Positions 8,062 to 16,973 are shown, counted from the first letter of the stretch. The stretch: 43,384 bases of DNA from Chryseobacterium candidae (GCF_004916905.1 NZ_SDLV01000020.1:1-43384); one strand, 5' to 3'. Notes: generated by a model from the sequence alone, not told the origin. Made by a program: numbers and translations.

Positions 8062-8518
8062 AATTTTAGGATTACTGTCACTTATCCTTTTCTTTAGCTG
8101 TAACTCTTCCTCAGGAGGAGATATCATCATGAATTCCGTTGATAACAAATGGAATAAGAAAAGTGAACAAAAATTTAATCTTGAAATTTCAGATCCGCAG
8201 AATCCTAAAAATATTATATTTGTTGTAAGAAACAACAACAATTATCCTTACAGTAATATAAGGTTTATAGTGAATTTCACCAATCTCCAAAACAAAAAAA
8301 AGGAAACAGACACCTTGAATTATGTACTGGCAAAACCGAACGGAGAATGGCTTGGTACAGGGTTTGGTGATACGAAGGAAACTTTGTTTCAGTATAAAGT
8401 AAATTATCAATTTCCAGGGAAAGGAAAATATGAAATCGGCCTTACCCAGGCTATGAGAAATGACAACCTTCCGGGAATTGAGGATATTGGCGTAAAAATA
8501 GAAACGGCTAAACCGTAA
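8054..8518 (+). CDS. gldH: Gliding motility lipoprotein GldH
   Basis: Lipoprotein required for gliding in Flavobacterium johnsoniae, where its loss blocks movement and chitin use; many non-gliding flavobacteria also keep it. The 154-residue protein starts with a lipoprotein signal whose lipobox ends at Cys16 (ILFFSC). The mature part matches the family pattern with VRNNNNYPYSNIRFIV, LGTGFGDTKE and the C-terminal LTQAMRNDNLPGIEDIGVKI. The order ricT-gldH-PBP1A is the usual flavobacterial context and fits the 8-nt overlap upstream and the 6-nt gap downstream. T9SS/gliding core genes such as gldKLMN are not in this window. Confidence 0.93.
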   Translation: MHKILGLLSLILFFSCNSSSGGDIIMNSVDNKWNKKSEQKFNLEISDPQNPKNIIFVVRNNNNYPYSNIRFIVNFTNLQNKKKETDTLNYVLAKPNGEWLGTGFGDTKETLFQYKVNYQFPGKGKYEIGLTQAMRNDNLPGIEDIGVKIETAKP

Positions 8519-8524
8519 CCATAA

Positions 8525-10903
8525 ATGGAAGAAAACAAAAAAAATGCAGGAAATAAGGGGAAAACATTTCCTCTGCCTCCCAAGAAAAAGAAAGACACCT
8601 CCTGGAAAAAATGGGTTTCGTTTATTTGGATCGGACTCATTGCAGTAGTTCTGGGAATTTCAGGACTTTTCTTTTCGGTTTCTCAAGGGTTCCTTGGGGA
8701 AATGCCTGATGTAAAAGAACTTGAAAATCCGGACATCTTTGTTGCTTCTGAGATCATTTCTTCAGATGGAGTAACTCTGGGTAAATTTGAAAAAGAAAAA
8801 ACTCAGCCAATTGTTTACAAGGATCTTCCTCCTTATCTTATTTATGCGCTGCAGGCTAAAGAAGATGAGCGTTTCAAAGAACACTCAGGAATCGATTTAT
8901 ATTCCGTTGCCAGAGCCGTAGCGTATGGTGGTGGACGTGGCGGGGGTTCTACCATTACCCAGCAGCTTGCCAAACTTCTTTTCACAGGAAACGCTTCTCA
9001 GAATAAAGTTCAGAGAGCATTCCAGAAACTGAAAGAATGGGTGGTAGCGGTAAGCCTTGAGAAAAGATATACCAAAGAAGAAATTATCACTCTTTATTTT
9101 AATAAGTTCGATTTCCTTTTCAATGCTAATGGTATTGAAATGGCTTCCAGAGTTTACTTTAACAAGAAGACTTCTGAGCTTACACTACCTGAAGCGGCAA
9201 CATTTGTTGCCATGCTTGAAAATCCAAGAAAAAACAATCCTTACCGATATCCTGAAAAGGCCAAAGAAAGAAGGAATGTCGTATTGGATCAAATGCAGAA
9301 AACCGGATATATTGATGCTGCAACCTATGAAAAAGCAGCCAGCACTCCAATTGAAGTAGATTTCCACCCTATCAAAAGCATCACTGACGGATATTCTGCT
9401 TATTACAAATTTTATCTGAGAAAAGAGATTGACAAATATCTTGAAGCTCATGAAAAAGAAACCGGTAAAAAACTTAACCTTTACAAAGACGGTTTAAAAA
9501 TATACGTTACTCTTGATTCTAAAATGCAGAAATATGCTGAAGAGTCAATCAAAGAACACTTAACAGATCTCCAGAAGAGATTTGATGCAGAGCAGAGAGG
9601 AAGAAAGAACAGACCTTTCTACTATCTTAATGACAAACAAATCAAAGATGTAATGGTTCAGGCCATGAAAAGAACCGGCCGTTACAAATTGCTGAAAGCT
9701 GACGGAATGCCTGAAGATTCTATCATGATGGAGTTCAAGAAACCTATCAAAACTTCACGATTCACATGGGCCGGAGAAGAAGAGGTTGAAATGTCTCCTT
9801 GGGATTCTATCAGATATCACAAACAAATTGCACAGGCAGGTTTGATGTCTATGGTTCCGGGAACAGGAGAAATCAAAGCATGGGTAGGTGGTATAGACTG
9901 GCAGCACTTCCAGTATGACCATATCAAGCAAGGTAAGAGACAGGTAGGATCTACATTTAAACCTTTCGTATATGCCACTGCTATTATGAAACTGGGAATG
10001 ACTCCTTGTTCGGCTGTTTCTAACGGAACTTATGATCATAACGGATGGCACGTACCGGGAAGAGGCGGAATGCTTACATTGAAAGATGCATTGGCACACT
10101 CACAAAACCCTGTTGCTGCAAGACTTATTGAAATGACAGGAGTGGACGCTGTCATCCAGACTGCAAGAGACCTGGGAGTAACAGAAGATATTCCAAGAAA
10201 CAATACTATCGCTCTAGGTTCATCAGATATTACGATTTACGAAATGCTTGGTGCATACAGTACTTTCGCCAACTATGGAAACTACAACAAACCAGAGATG
10301 ATCTGGAGAATTGAAGATGCCAACGGTAGAGTGATCAAAGAAGTAAATGTAGAACCGAAAGAAGTAATGAACCCAATGTATGCTTACACTATGATTGAAT
10401 TGATGAAAGGTGTTGCACAATACGGAACCGCTTCCGGAGAACTGGGCAGAAGAGGAATTTCAAAAGCAGTAGAAATTGCTGCCAAAACAGGAACCACTCA
10501 GAACAACTCCGATGGATGGTTTATGGGAATTACTCCAAAACTGGCAACCGGAGCATGGGTTGGATGGGAAGACAGAGCGACTCACTTCTTTGGAACAGGT
10601 GAAGGTCAGGGTGCGAAAATGGCATTACCGATCTGGGCAATTTTCATGAAGAAAGTATGGGCAGATAAGAGCTTAGGAGTTACTCCTGATGATAAATTCG
10701 TAAAGCCTTCAGACTGGAAAGACGGATGTTCAAACCTTAAAGGACTAAGCGGAGGATATGGAGATGACGGAAGCCTTCAAACCATTGACGAAATCAAAAA
10801 TCCGAGACCGGCAGATCCAACTCCTAAAAAAACAACAGAAAAGAAAGAAGATAACATTAATGAAAACCTTCATTCTAATGATGAAGTAGATTTCAATAAA
10901 TAA
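8525..10903 (+). CDS. Class A penicillin-binding protein 1A
   Basis: Bifunctional peptidoglycan synthase of the inner membrane: glycosyltransferase (GT51) followed by penicillin-sensitive transpeptidase. The 792-residue chain has a basic cytosolic N-terminus, one membrane anchor at about residues 28-50, and a GT51 domain with QAKEDERFKEHSGID and GGGSTITQQLAK near residues 115-155. The transpeptidase domain shows the SxxK motif STFK near residue 485, SQN near residue 527, and KTGTTQ near residue 658. The last 50 residues are Pro/Thr/Lys/Asn-rich and probably disordered. It is the third gene of the ricT-gldH operon and is followed by a terminator. Confidence 0.95.
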   Translation: MEENKKNAGNKGKTFPLPPKKKKDTSWKKWVSFIWIGLIAVVLGISGLFFSVSQGFLGEMPDVKELENPDIFVASEIISSDGVTLGKFEKEKTQPIVYKDLPPYLIYALQAKEDERFKEHSGIDLYSVARAVAYGGGRGGGSTITQQLAKLLFTGNASQNKVQRAFQKLKEWVVAVSLEKRYTKEEIITLYFNKFDFLFNANGIEMASRVYFNKKTSELTLPEAATFVAMLENPRKNNPYRYPEKAKERRNVVLDQMQKTGYIDAATYEKAASTPIEVDFHPIKSITDGYSAYYKFYLRKEIDKYLEAHEKETGKKLNLYKDGLKIYVTLDSKMQKYAEESIKEHLTDLQKRFDAEQRGRKNRPFYYLNDKQIKDVMVQAMKRTGRYKLLKADGMPEDSIMMEFKKPIKTSRFTWAGEEEVEMSPWDSIRYHKQIAQAGLMSMVPGTGEIKAWVGGIDWQHFQYDHIKQGKRQVGSTFKPFVYATAIMKLGMTPCSAVSNGTYDHNGWHVPGRGGMLTLKDALAHSQNPVAARLIEMTGVDAVIQTARDLGVTEDIPRNNTIALGSSDITIYEMLGAYSTFANYGNYNKPEMIWRIEDANGRVIKEVNVEPKEVMNPMYAYTMIELMKGVAQYGTASGELGRRGISKAVEIAAKTGTTQNNSDGWFMGITPKLATGAWVGWEDRATHFFGTGEGQGAKMALPIWAIFMKKVWADKSLGVTPDDKFVKPSDWKDGCSNLKGLSGGYGDDGSLQTIDEIKNPRPADPTPKKTTEKKEDNINENLHSNDEVDFNK

Positions 10904-10923
10904 ATTCTCTTTTAGAAATACAC

Positions 10924-10955
10924 AAGACCTTTCAATAATCTGGAAGGTCTTTTCT
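10924..10955 (+). terminator. rho-independent terminator after PBP1A
   Basis: AAGACCTTTC (10924-10933) pairs with GGAAGGTCTT (one G-U pair), followed by TTCTTTT. It lies 20 nt past the PBP1A stop. Confidence 0.8.
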
Positions 10956-10966
10956 TTTATAATTAA

Positions 10967-10974
10967 TACCTTTG
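10967..10974 (+). promoter_or_regulatory. -7 promoter element just before selO
   Basis: TACCTTTG matches TAnnTTTG and ends only four nt before the selO ATG. The transcript would therefore be leaderless or nearly so if this is the true promoter. A good -33 TTG is not seen, since the preceding terminator occupies that place. Confidence 0.45.
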
Positions 10975-10978
10975 GAGC

Positions 10979-12520
10979 ATGAATATCGAACGTATCAGAC
11001 AGCCATTTATTGAAAATTTTCCCGGCGATTTCTCCAACAACCCCATGCAGAGAAACACCCCAAAGGTTTTATTTGCCACCATTAACCCTGCCGGCTTTGA
11101 CAAACCTGAGCTGATTGCTTTTAACGAAGCTTTATCACAGGAAATAGGGCTGGGAAAATTTGAAGATAAAGACCTGAACTTTCTTGTGGGAAATAATCTT
11201 CCGGACAATGTTCGAACCTATGCTACAGCTTATGCAGGGCATCAGTTCGGAAACTGGGCCGGACAGCTTGGAGACGGAAGAGCCATCCTTGCAGGTGAAA
11301 TTATTAACGAGGCAGGAAAAAAGACAGAAATTCAGTGGAAAGGAGCCGGCGCTACCCCATACTCCAGACATGCCGATGGAAGAGCCGTTTTAAGATCTTC
11401 TGTAAGGGAATATCTGATGAGTGAAGCTATGTATCATTTAGGAATCCCTACAACAAGAGCATTGAGCCTGGCTTTTACCGGTGAAGATGTAATGCGTGAC
11501 ATCATGTATAACGGAAATCCAAAGTTAGAAAAAGGAGCAGTGGTCATCAGAACAGCCGAAAGCTTTCTGCGTTTCGGACACTTTGAACTCATGTCTGCCC
11601 AAAGAGAATACAACAACCTACAAGAATTGGCTGATTTTACTATTGAAAACTATTATCCGGAAATTACATCATCAGACCATCAGAAATATAAAGACTTCTT
11701 TGAAAATATATGTACCCGTACTGCGAATTTAATGGTTGAATGGTTCAGAGTAGGCTTCGTACATGGAGTGATGAATACAGATAACATGTCAGTTCTGGGA
11801 TTAACCATTGATTACGGTCCTTATTCAATGATGGACGAATATGATTTGAATTTCACACCCAATACAACAGATCTTCCGGGAAGAAGATATGCATTCGGAA
11901 AACAGGGGCAGATTGCCCAGTGGAATCTTTGGCAGCTGGCTAATGCCCTTCATCCATTAATTAAAGATGAAAAGTTTTTGGAAAACACTTTAAATAATTT
12001 TGGAACCTATTTTTGGGAAGCCCATGACCAGATGCTTTGCAAAAAGTTCGGATTTGATCAGCTGCGACAGGAAGATGAAGATTTCTTCACCAACTGGCAA
12101 GGTCTTATGCAAGAGCTTCAGCTGGATTACACCCTGTTTTTCAATCAACTGGTAAAAACAACTCAAGAAACCAATATATCAGAGCATTTCAGAGATGTGT
12201 CTTATATTATTTTGAACGAAGAAAAGCTGGCAAAAATTAATAATTTCATCAAAAGCTACAGATCAAGATTAGAACTAAACTCTATTTCCCAAAAAGAATC
12301 TTTAGCCATGATGGAAAAATCAAATCCAAAATTCATCCTTCGAAATTATCTTCTTTACGAATGCATAGAGGAAATCAGCCATGGTAAAAAAGAGATGCTG
12401 GAAAAGCTTACCAAAGCTCTTGAAAATCCATATCAGGAAATATACCCCGAGTTGGCTGCCAAAAGACCATCTGATTATAATAATATTGCAGGATGCTCTA
12501 CACTTTCATGCAGTTCGTAG
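10979..12520 (+). CDS. selO: Protein adenylyltransferase SelO (YdiU family)
   Basis: Pseudokinase-fold enzyme that transfers AMP from ATP to Ser/Thr/Tyr of target proteins; established for E. coli SelO with a role in oxidative stress. The 513-residue length is usual. Visible family motifs are HQFGNWAGQLGDGRA, the ATP-binding QWKGAGATPYSRHADGRAV, and the catalytic-loop equivalent VHGVMNTDN followed by IDYGPYSMMDEYD. The C-terminus CSTLSCSS keeps cysteines that sit where eukaryotic SelO carries selenocysteine and that form a regulatory disulfide in the bacterial enzyme. The N-terminal IRQPFIENFPGDF belongs to the family, which supports the ATG at 10979 rather than the next Met. It stands alone after a terminator. 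Confidence 0.94.
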   Translation: MNIERIRQPFIENFPGDFSNNPMQRNTPKVLFATINPAGFDKPELIAFNEALSQEIGLGKFEDKDLNFLVGNNLPDNVRTYATAYAGHQFGNWAGQLGDGRAILAGEIINEAGKKTEIQWKGAGATPYSRHADGRAVLRSSVREYLMSEAMYHLGIPTTRALSLAFTGEDVMRDIMYNGNPKLEKGAVVIRTAESFLRFGHFELMSAQREYNNLQELADFTIENYYPEITSSDHQKYKDFFENICTRTANLMVEWFRVGFVHGVMNTDNMSVLGLTIDYGPYSMMDEYDLNFTPNTTDLPGRRYAFGKQGQIAQWNLWQLANALHPLIKDEKFLENTLNNFGTYFWEAHDQMLCKKFGFDQLRQEDEDFFTNWQGLMQELQLDYTLFFNQLVKTTQETNISEHFRDVSYIILNEEKLAKINNFIKSYRSRLELNSISQKESLAMMEKSNPKFILRNYLLYECIEEISHGKKEMLEKLTKALENPYQEIYPELAAKRPSDYNNIAGCSTLSCSS

Positions 12521-12602
12521 TAAATTCACAACTAAAAAACTATTTAAGGATCATATTTTTATCATATTAAATATTTTTTACTACTTTTAGAAAAAAATTA
12601 CT

Positions 12603-13460
12603 ATGAAACGAATTATACTTTCTTTAAGTTTATTATCGGGAATCATTACTTATTCCCAAACTTTATTGTCAGAAAATTTTAATGGCACTATCTTTCCACC
12701 AACAGGCTGGAACATCTCCGCAAGTCTTGCCAGCAGACCATGGGGACCATCTAATGTAGCATCTACATTTCCTTCAAGCGGAAACGGAGCAATAACAACA
12801 TACTCTATTAACGGAACTACATCAGCCGCAATTGATTATTCTGCACAGAGCAATACCGCCCAACTTGTAAGCCCGTCTTTCAGTTTAGTTGGAGCCACTG
12901 CTCCTGTATTAAAATTTAATGTTGTGGTAGGATGGTCATATATGATAGACCAGGACGCAGGAGACTTACTTGCTCAGATTTCTACAGACGGAGGAACTAA
13001 CTGGACTACTCTTTGGGACGAAGATACAGAGTCTGGATTCGTGGATGACGGCGATAACAATCCAAATACAGACACCTACAACACTGTTGCTGTCCAAAAA
13101 GACCTTTCAACCTATGTGGGACAGTCTAATGTCATGATCAGATTCCGGTATGTTGCAACGGATGCAGATGCAGTTTCTATAGATGATGTACAGGTTCTTG
13201 CAAACGCCACTCTGGGAACCAATGAAGGTGTTTCTAAAAAGTCATCTTTAGAAATTTATCCTAATCCTGCAAAAGCAGAAATCAACATCAGAACAGACAA
13301 AAAAATTAAATCTTCAACTGTTTTTGATATGACAGGAAAACCTTTGCTTCAGACAGAAAACGAGAAAACAAATATCTCATCTCTTCCTAATGGTAATTAT
13401 TTGGTAAAAATTGTATTTACTGACGGAAGCACATCAACAAGAAAAATAATCAAAGAATAA
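12603..13460 (+). CDS. T9SS type A cargo protein with choice-of-anchor J-like domain
   Basis: Predicted secreted or surface protein of unknown binding role. The 285-residue chain has a Sec signal peptide (about residues 1-19, ending ITYSQ). A jelly-roll domain of the cleaved-adhesin/choice-of-anchor J type follows at about residues 20-198, with LLSENFNGTIFPPTGWN, LAQISTDGGTNWTTLWDEDTES and a closing VSIDDVQV strand. Residues about 216-285 are a type A T9SS sorting domain (LEIYPNPAKAEINI, FDMTGKPLLQ, LPNGNYLVKI, ending RKIIKE). The sorting domain means export through the type IX system and probable attachment to A-LPS. It is flanked by selO and a terminator, with no obvious partner. Confidence 0.9.
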   Translation: MKRIILSLSLLSGIITYSQTLLSENFNGTIFPPTGWNISASLASRPWGPSNVASTFPSSGNGAITTYSINGTTSAAIDYSAQSNTAQLVSPSFSLVGATAPVLKFNVVVGWSYMIDQDAGDLLAQISTDGGTNWTTLWDEDTESGFVDDGDNNPNTDTYNTVAVQKDLSTYVGQSNVMIRFRYVATDADAVSIDDVQVLANATLGTNEGVSKKSSLEIYPNPAKAEINIRTDKKIKSSTVFDMTGKPLLQTENEKTNISSLPNGNYLVKIVFTDGSTSTRKIIKE

Positions 13461-13482
13461 CAACGTTCATACAATCTTTCAC

Positions 13483-13507
13483 AACCACCATTTTTGGTGG
13501 TTTTTTT
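13483..13507 (+). terminator. rho-independent terminator of the T9SS cargo gene
   Basis: Perfect 8-bp stem AACCACCA (13483-13490) with TGGTGGTT (13495-13502), loop TTTT, then a T-run. Confidence 0.88.
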
Positions 13508-13511
13508 ATTT

Positions 13512-13519
13512 TATTTTTG
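13512..13519 (+). promoter_or_regulatory. -7 promoter element of the DUF6080-like gene
   Basis: TATTTTTG matches TAnnTTTG, 15 nt before the GTG start at 13535. A TTG at 13494-13496 lies in the terminator stem with a spacer of 15 nt, slightly short. Confidence 0.45.
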
Positions 13520-13534
13520 CAAAAAATTTGACCT

Positions 13535-14812
13535 GTGTCTTATATCAAAACAAAAATCACCGATTTTTTCAAACTGGTTTTTCCTTCCACCTACTCTGAA
13601 GTGGCAGTATTTCTGTTTTTTATTGTCTGTTATGGAATTTTAGGTTCATATATTGCAATCCATTACAGGATTATTTTTGACAATAGAATTCCATGGGATG
13701 CTTATTTCAGTTTTGACAATAAGTCTATTCTTATGACGGGAGGTAGTTTTGAGAGACATCCTCTATCCTACTATTTTTTCAACTGGGTAAGAGAGTTTTC
13801 ATTATTTATTTCAGGAGGGAAAATGGACGTCAACTTCAGGCTCACGCTGGCATGGCTTAGTAACATCATCATCACATTGAACATTATTCAGGTATTTAAA
13901 TATTTAAAGAATATCATTTACCTTCCTTTATGGTTAAGCCTTTTAATTACTTTGTTCTTTGGAGTTTTTTCAACTAATATCATCCTTTCTTTCACTCCGG
14001 AGAACTTTACTTACACTTTATTCTTGCTCTCATTATACAATTACTATGCAGCCATAAAACTGAGAAAAGAAGAAAAGATACCCGCAACTGCATTATCCCT
14101 GGCAGGGATAACCATTGGAGGGCTTACCATTACCAATTTTGTCAAAGTTTTTATTCCCCTTATTTTCGAAAAAGATCTTTTCAGAAGCTGGAAAAAATTT
14201 GGAAATGCATTATTTAGAGTGGCAATCACTATGATCTGTTTCATTGTTCTTTATTTGAACAGAATTGATTTTAAATACCAGAACATCTTTTCAAAAACAA
14301 ATCAGCAGTATGAAAAGTTCTCAAATGTAAAGTCGATGCCAACATGGGATATGATTTTTTCTTTCTTCTTCGGAGGGAATATTCTTTTCCCGGGATTCAT
14401 CATGTCAGACAAGCATAACATGAAAGGATTTAATTTCAAAGGACTTTATATGGATCTCTATTCATCAGTCATTCCTTACTTTTTCATAGCAATATTACTG
14501 ATCCTGATAAGTTGGAGTTATATTAAGAATTTTAAAAACAAATGGGTTCAGATAATTATTATTTCGTTTTTGATTGACATTGTTATCCATTGTGTGATGA
14601 GGTTTGGCCTTCACACTTCCTATATCTATGGAGGACATTTTGTTTTTGTATATCCTCTGCTTTTAGGATGGCTCTTTTTTACTTACAGAACATCATCGAA
14701 AATGATGTCATTTTTAACATTAACTGTGGCAATATTATGTACTTATCTGCTGGTCAATAATATCTTTAGAATGTTAGAATTCTTCTGGTTTATGGAAAAT
14801 TATTATCAATAA
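13535..14812 (+). CDS. Multi-pass membrane protein, DUF6080-like
   Basis: Inner-membrane protein of unknown function. The 425-residue chain has about ten hydrophobic segments, the first at about residues 20-45. The extracytoplasmic loop after it contains FDNRIPWDAYFSFDNKS and SFERHPLSYYFFNWVRE, a layout reminiscent of polyprenyl-phosphate-dependent glycosyltransferases of the GT-C fold. I recall it as DUF6080, but that name is from memory. The GTG start at 13535 is the first possible one after an in-frame TGA at 13529, and the next in-frame Met would remove the first membrane segment. It forms a single-gene unit with a promoter upstream and a strong palindromic terminator downstream. Confidence 0.7.
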   Translation: MSYIKTKITDFFKLVFPSTYSEVAVFLFFIVCYGILGSYIAIHYRIIFDNRIPWDAYFSFDNKSILMTGGSFERHPLSYYFFNWVREFSLFISGGKMDVNFRLTLAWLSNIIITLNIIQVFKYLKNIIYLPLWLSLLITLFFGVFSTNIILSFTPENFTYTLFLLSLYNYYAAIKLRKEEKIPATALSLAGITIGGLTITNFVKVFIPLIFEKDLFRSWKKFGNALFRVAITMICFIVLYLNRIDFKYQNIFSKTNQQYEKFSNVKSMPTWDMIFSFFFGGNILFPGFIMSDKHNMKGFNFKGLYMDLYSSVIPYFFIAILLILISWSYIKNFKNKWVQIIIISFLIDIVIHCVMRFGLHTSYIYGGHFVFVYPLLLGWLFFTYRTSSKMMSFLTLTVAILCTYLLVNNIFRMLEFFWFMENYYQ

Positions 14813-14814
14813 AA

Positions 14815-14838
14815 AAAGCTGAGAAATTTCTCAGCTTT
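14815..14838. terminator. bidirectional terminator
   Basis: A perfect 24-nt palindrome (AAAGCTGAGAAA with TTTCTCAGCTTT). It is preceded by A and followed by a T-rich stretch, so it can end both the plus-strand DUF6080-like gene and the minus-strand SPOR gene. Confidence 0.85.
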
Positions 14839-14866
14839 ATGTTTTTTATGTTGAAATAAGTTCTTC

Positions 14867-15424
14867 CTATTTTGCCTCGGCACAGAAAATTCTATACTGC
14901 ACAGCAACTGCCGATTTAAAGTATTCTCTGATTTTGGAAAGATCGCTGGCAGCACTTTGTTTTGTAAAATAACTTCCGGCTAAAATTTTATAATTAGGTC
15001 TTAAAGATGCATCTGTTTCCACTTTCAGATTAGGAAATCTTTTTCTGAAATAAGACTTCACCTCATTAGCTTCTTCATTACTTTTCACTGTTGTAATCTG
15101 GATTTTAAACCCTAAAATTCTAGGATTTTTCCTACAGATTTCAGCATTCGTAAGCTCTCTGCTCGGCACAAAGATCTTAGGTGGTTTTGTATTGATTCCT
15201 GTAGAAATTCCAGTATCATTATTACTAAAATCTTTAGAAGAATTTGTTGGAGTCACTTTAGCACACTTCCCTTCAATTCCTTCCAAAGCAGCATTTATTT
15301 TGGAATCCATTGTCATAACAAGCTCTGTTCCTGACAGGGTGTCCTTTTTAACAACTTGCTGTGCTTCAATATTATAAAATCCAAATAATGATAATATCGA
15401 AAATATTTTGATTAGATTTCTCAT
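14867..15424 (-). CDS. SPOR-domain exported protein
   Basis: Small exported protein with a C-terminal SPOR domain, a fold that binds glycan strands lacking stem peptides. The 185 residues begin with a signal peptide (about 1-21, ending NIEAQQ), followed by a low-complexity linker rich in Ser, Asn and Thr. The SPOR repeat spans about residues 105-180 (FKIQITTVKSNEEANEVKSYF, then YKILAGSYFTKQSAASDLSKI). It has a complete TTG-N20-TAnnTTTG promoter and diverges from the Act operon. Role at the septum or cell wall is inference from the domain. Confidence 0.82.
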   Translation of the reverse strand: MRNLIKIFSILSLFGFYNIEAQQVVKKDTLSGTELVMTMDSKINAALEGIEGKCAKVTPTNSSKDFSNNDTGISTGINTKPPKIFVPSRELTNAEICRKNPRILGFKIQITTVKSNEEANEVKSYFRKRFPNLKVETDASLRPNYKILAGSYFTKQSAASDLSKIREYFKSAVAVQYRIFCAEAK

Positions 15425-15439
15425 TTAAACTTGTTTCCG

Positions 15440-15470
15440 CAAATTTATACAAATTAAAAAACTATACCAA
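15440..15470 (-). promoter_or_regulatory. promoter of the SPOR gene
   Basis: Minus strand: TTG (15468-15470), 20-nt spacer, TAAATTTG (15440-15447), 15 nt before the start codon. A full consensus match. Confidence 0.75.
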
Positions 15471-15532
15471 ACTGGTTATTTAGAATCAATACAAATTAAA
15501 CGTAAATGATATTTTCCCTTTTCGATATACCG

Positions 15533-15561
15533 TTAAATTCCTGTTAAAAATATTATTTTTG
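15533..15561 (+). promoter_or_regulatory. promoter of the actABCDEF operon
   Basis: TTA (15533-15535, near-consensus for TTG), 18-nt spacer, TATTTTTG (15554-15561), 47 nt before the actA start. Just downstream, ATTGAA (15570-15575) and TTCAAT (15578-15583) form a short palindrome in the leader that could be an operator. Confidence 0.6.
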
Positions 15562-15608
15562 CGGAATTGATTGAATGTTCAATAATTTACTAACATAAGA
15601 TAATTTAA

Positions 15609-16973
15609 ATGATTAGTTGGAGAAAGCATTATAAAAAAACGTTGATCGCAATAGGCTTATTGCTATCAACCAGTGCTTCATTTTACGGGCAAGACGGCGA
15701 TCCTAAAAACGGAGAGAAACTTTTCAAAGCGAATTGTACTGCATGTCACGCGCTGGACAAACAGGTTGTAGGACCACCATTAAAAGGGGTTGTAGAACGT
15801 GTAAAGACAGAAGGTGGTGTAGGCAAAGATTGGCTTTACAAGTGGATCAAAGACAACAAAGCTCTGAGAGCTTCCGGGGATAAATACGCCAATGAGATTT
15901 TTGAGAAGTTTAACAAGACTGAAATGCAGCAGTTTCCTAATCTTACAGATAAGGATATTGACGACATTTTAGCTTTCACTACTAATCCGCCAGAGCCGGA
16001 ACCAAAGAAAGATGATGCGAAAGCAACAGCTGATGCTGGCTCTACTGCTGCAGCTCCTGCAGACAAAACTACTACAAACGTTGTCATCATTTCGCTTTTA
16101 GCAATCGCAGGTTTACTGGTTTGGATCTTGGCTAAACTAAGACAACTGGTAAAATTAGGTCAGTCTGAAGATTTAGCCGGGCTTAATGAAACAAGAGTGC
16201 GCTCTTTCAGTGAAATGTATGAGAAGTTCCACTTCATTGGCAAAGGGTTATTAGCAATTCTTGCTATTTTAGCTGCTTACGGAGTATGGAACTGGTTAAT
16301 GTGGATTGGGGTTTACAAAGGTTACAAACCTGAGCAGCCTATCTATTTCTCTCACAAAATTCACGCCGGAGAACAGAAAATTGACTGTCAGTTATGTCAC
16401 TCCAGTGCCAAATACGGAAAAGTATCTGAAATTCCTTCTATGAACGTTTGTATGAACTGTCACAGAACAATTTCTGAATACAACGCAGATCACTACATGG
16501 AGCCAGGAAAAGATAAGGCATTCTATGACGGAGAAATCCAGAAGATCTACGCAGCAACAGGCTGGGATCCTGCAAAACAACAGTACACAGGAAAAACACA
16601 ACCGGTTGAATGGACAAGAATCCACAACATGCCAGACTTCGTTTACTTCAACCACTCTCAGCACGTAATTGCTGGAGAACAGGCGATCATCAATTCTTTC
16701 AACAAAAAGAACCCTAACAACAAAATCGATGTTGTATGTAAAGCTTGTCACGGTAAAATTGATACAATGAATGTTGTTCAGATGGCAAACGACTTTACTA
16801 TGGGATGGTGTATCGAGTGCCACAGAACGACTGAAGTTGATATGAACAACGGTTATAATAAAGAGTACTTCAAAAATCTACATGACAAGTTGAAAAAACA
16901 ATATCCACAAGATGGAGGTAAGATCACTGTAGATGCAATTGGAGGTCTTGAGTGTGGTAAATGTCATTATTAA
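15609..16973 (+). CDS. actA: Alternative Complex III subunit ActA, six-haem form
   Basis: Multihaem c-type cytochrome of Alternative Complex III, the quinol oxidoreductase that replaces the bc1 complex in many Bacteroidota. The 454-residue chain shows six CxxCH haem sites: CTACH (43-47) in an N-terminal monohaem domain, then CQLCH (260-264), CMNCH (281-285), CKACH (377-381), CIECH (401-405) and CGKCH (449-453) in the pentahaem part. Hydrophobic segments at about residues 157-176 and 212-235 anchor it, separated from the first domain by an Ala/Pro/Lys-rich linker. The N-terminus has a signal-like hydrophobic stretch at 10-26. It is first in actABCDEF; actB follows 23 nt downstream. Confidence 0.95.
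   Translation: MISWRKHYKKTLIAIGLLLSTSASFYGQDGDPKNGEKLFKANCTACHALDKQVVGPPLKGVVERVKTEGGVGKDWLYKWIKDNKALRASGDKYANEIFEKFNKTEMQQFPNLTDKDIDDILAFTTNPPEPEPKKDDAKATADAGSTAAAPADKTTTNVVIISLLAIAGLLVWILAKLRQLVKLGQSEDLAGLNETRVRSFSEMYEKFHFIGKGLLAILAILAAYGVWNWLMWIGVYKGYKPEQPIYFSHKIHAGEQKIDCQLCHSSAKYGKVSEIPSMNVCMNCHRTISEYNADHYMEPGKDKAFYDGEIQKIYAATGWDPAKQQYTGKTQPVEWTRIHNMPDFVYFNHSQHVIAGEQAIINSFNKKNPNNKIDVVCKACHGKIDTMNVVQMANDFTMGWCIECHRTTEVDMNNGYNKEYFKNLHDKLKKQYPQDGGKITVDAIGGLECGKCHY

Noticed and set aside
7642..8241. 199-codon open frame on the minus strand over the ricT tail
   Set aside because: It is antisense to the Asn/Lys-rich RicT tail and gldH; the product is a Phe/Leu/Ser-biased mirror of that composition and has no domain.
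16392..16823. 143-codon minus-strand open frame in actA
   Set aside because: Shadow of a long conserved gene with six haem motifs; no start context or recognisable domain.
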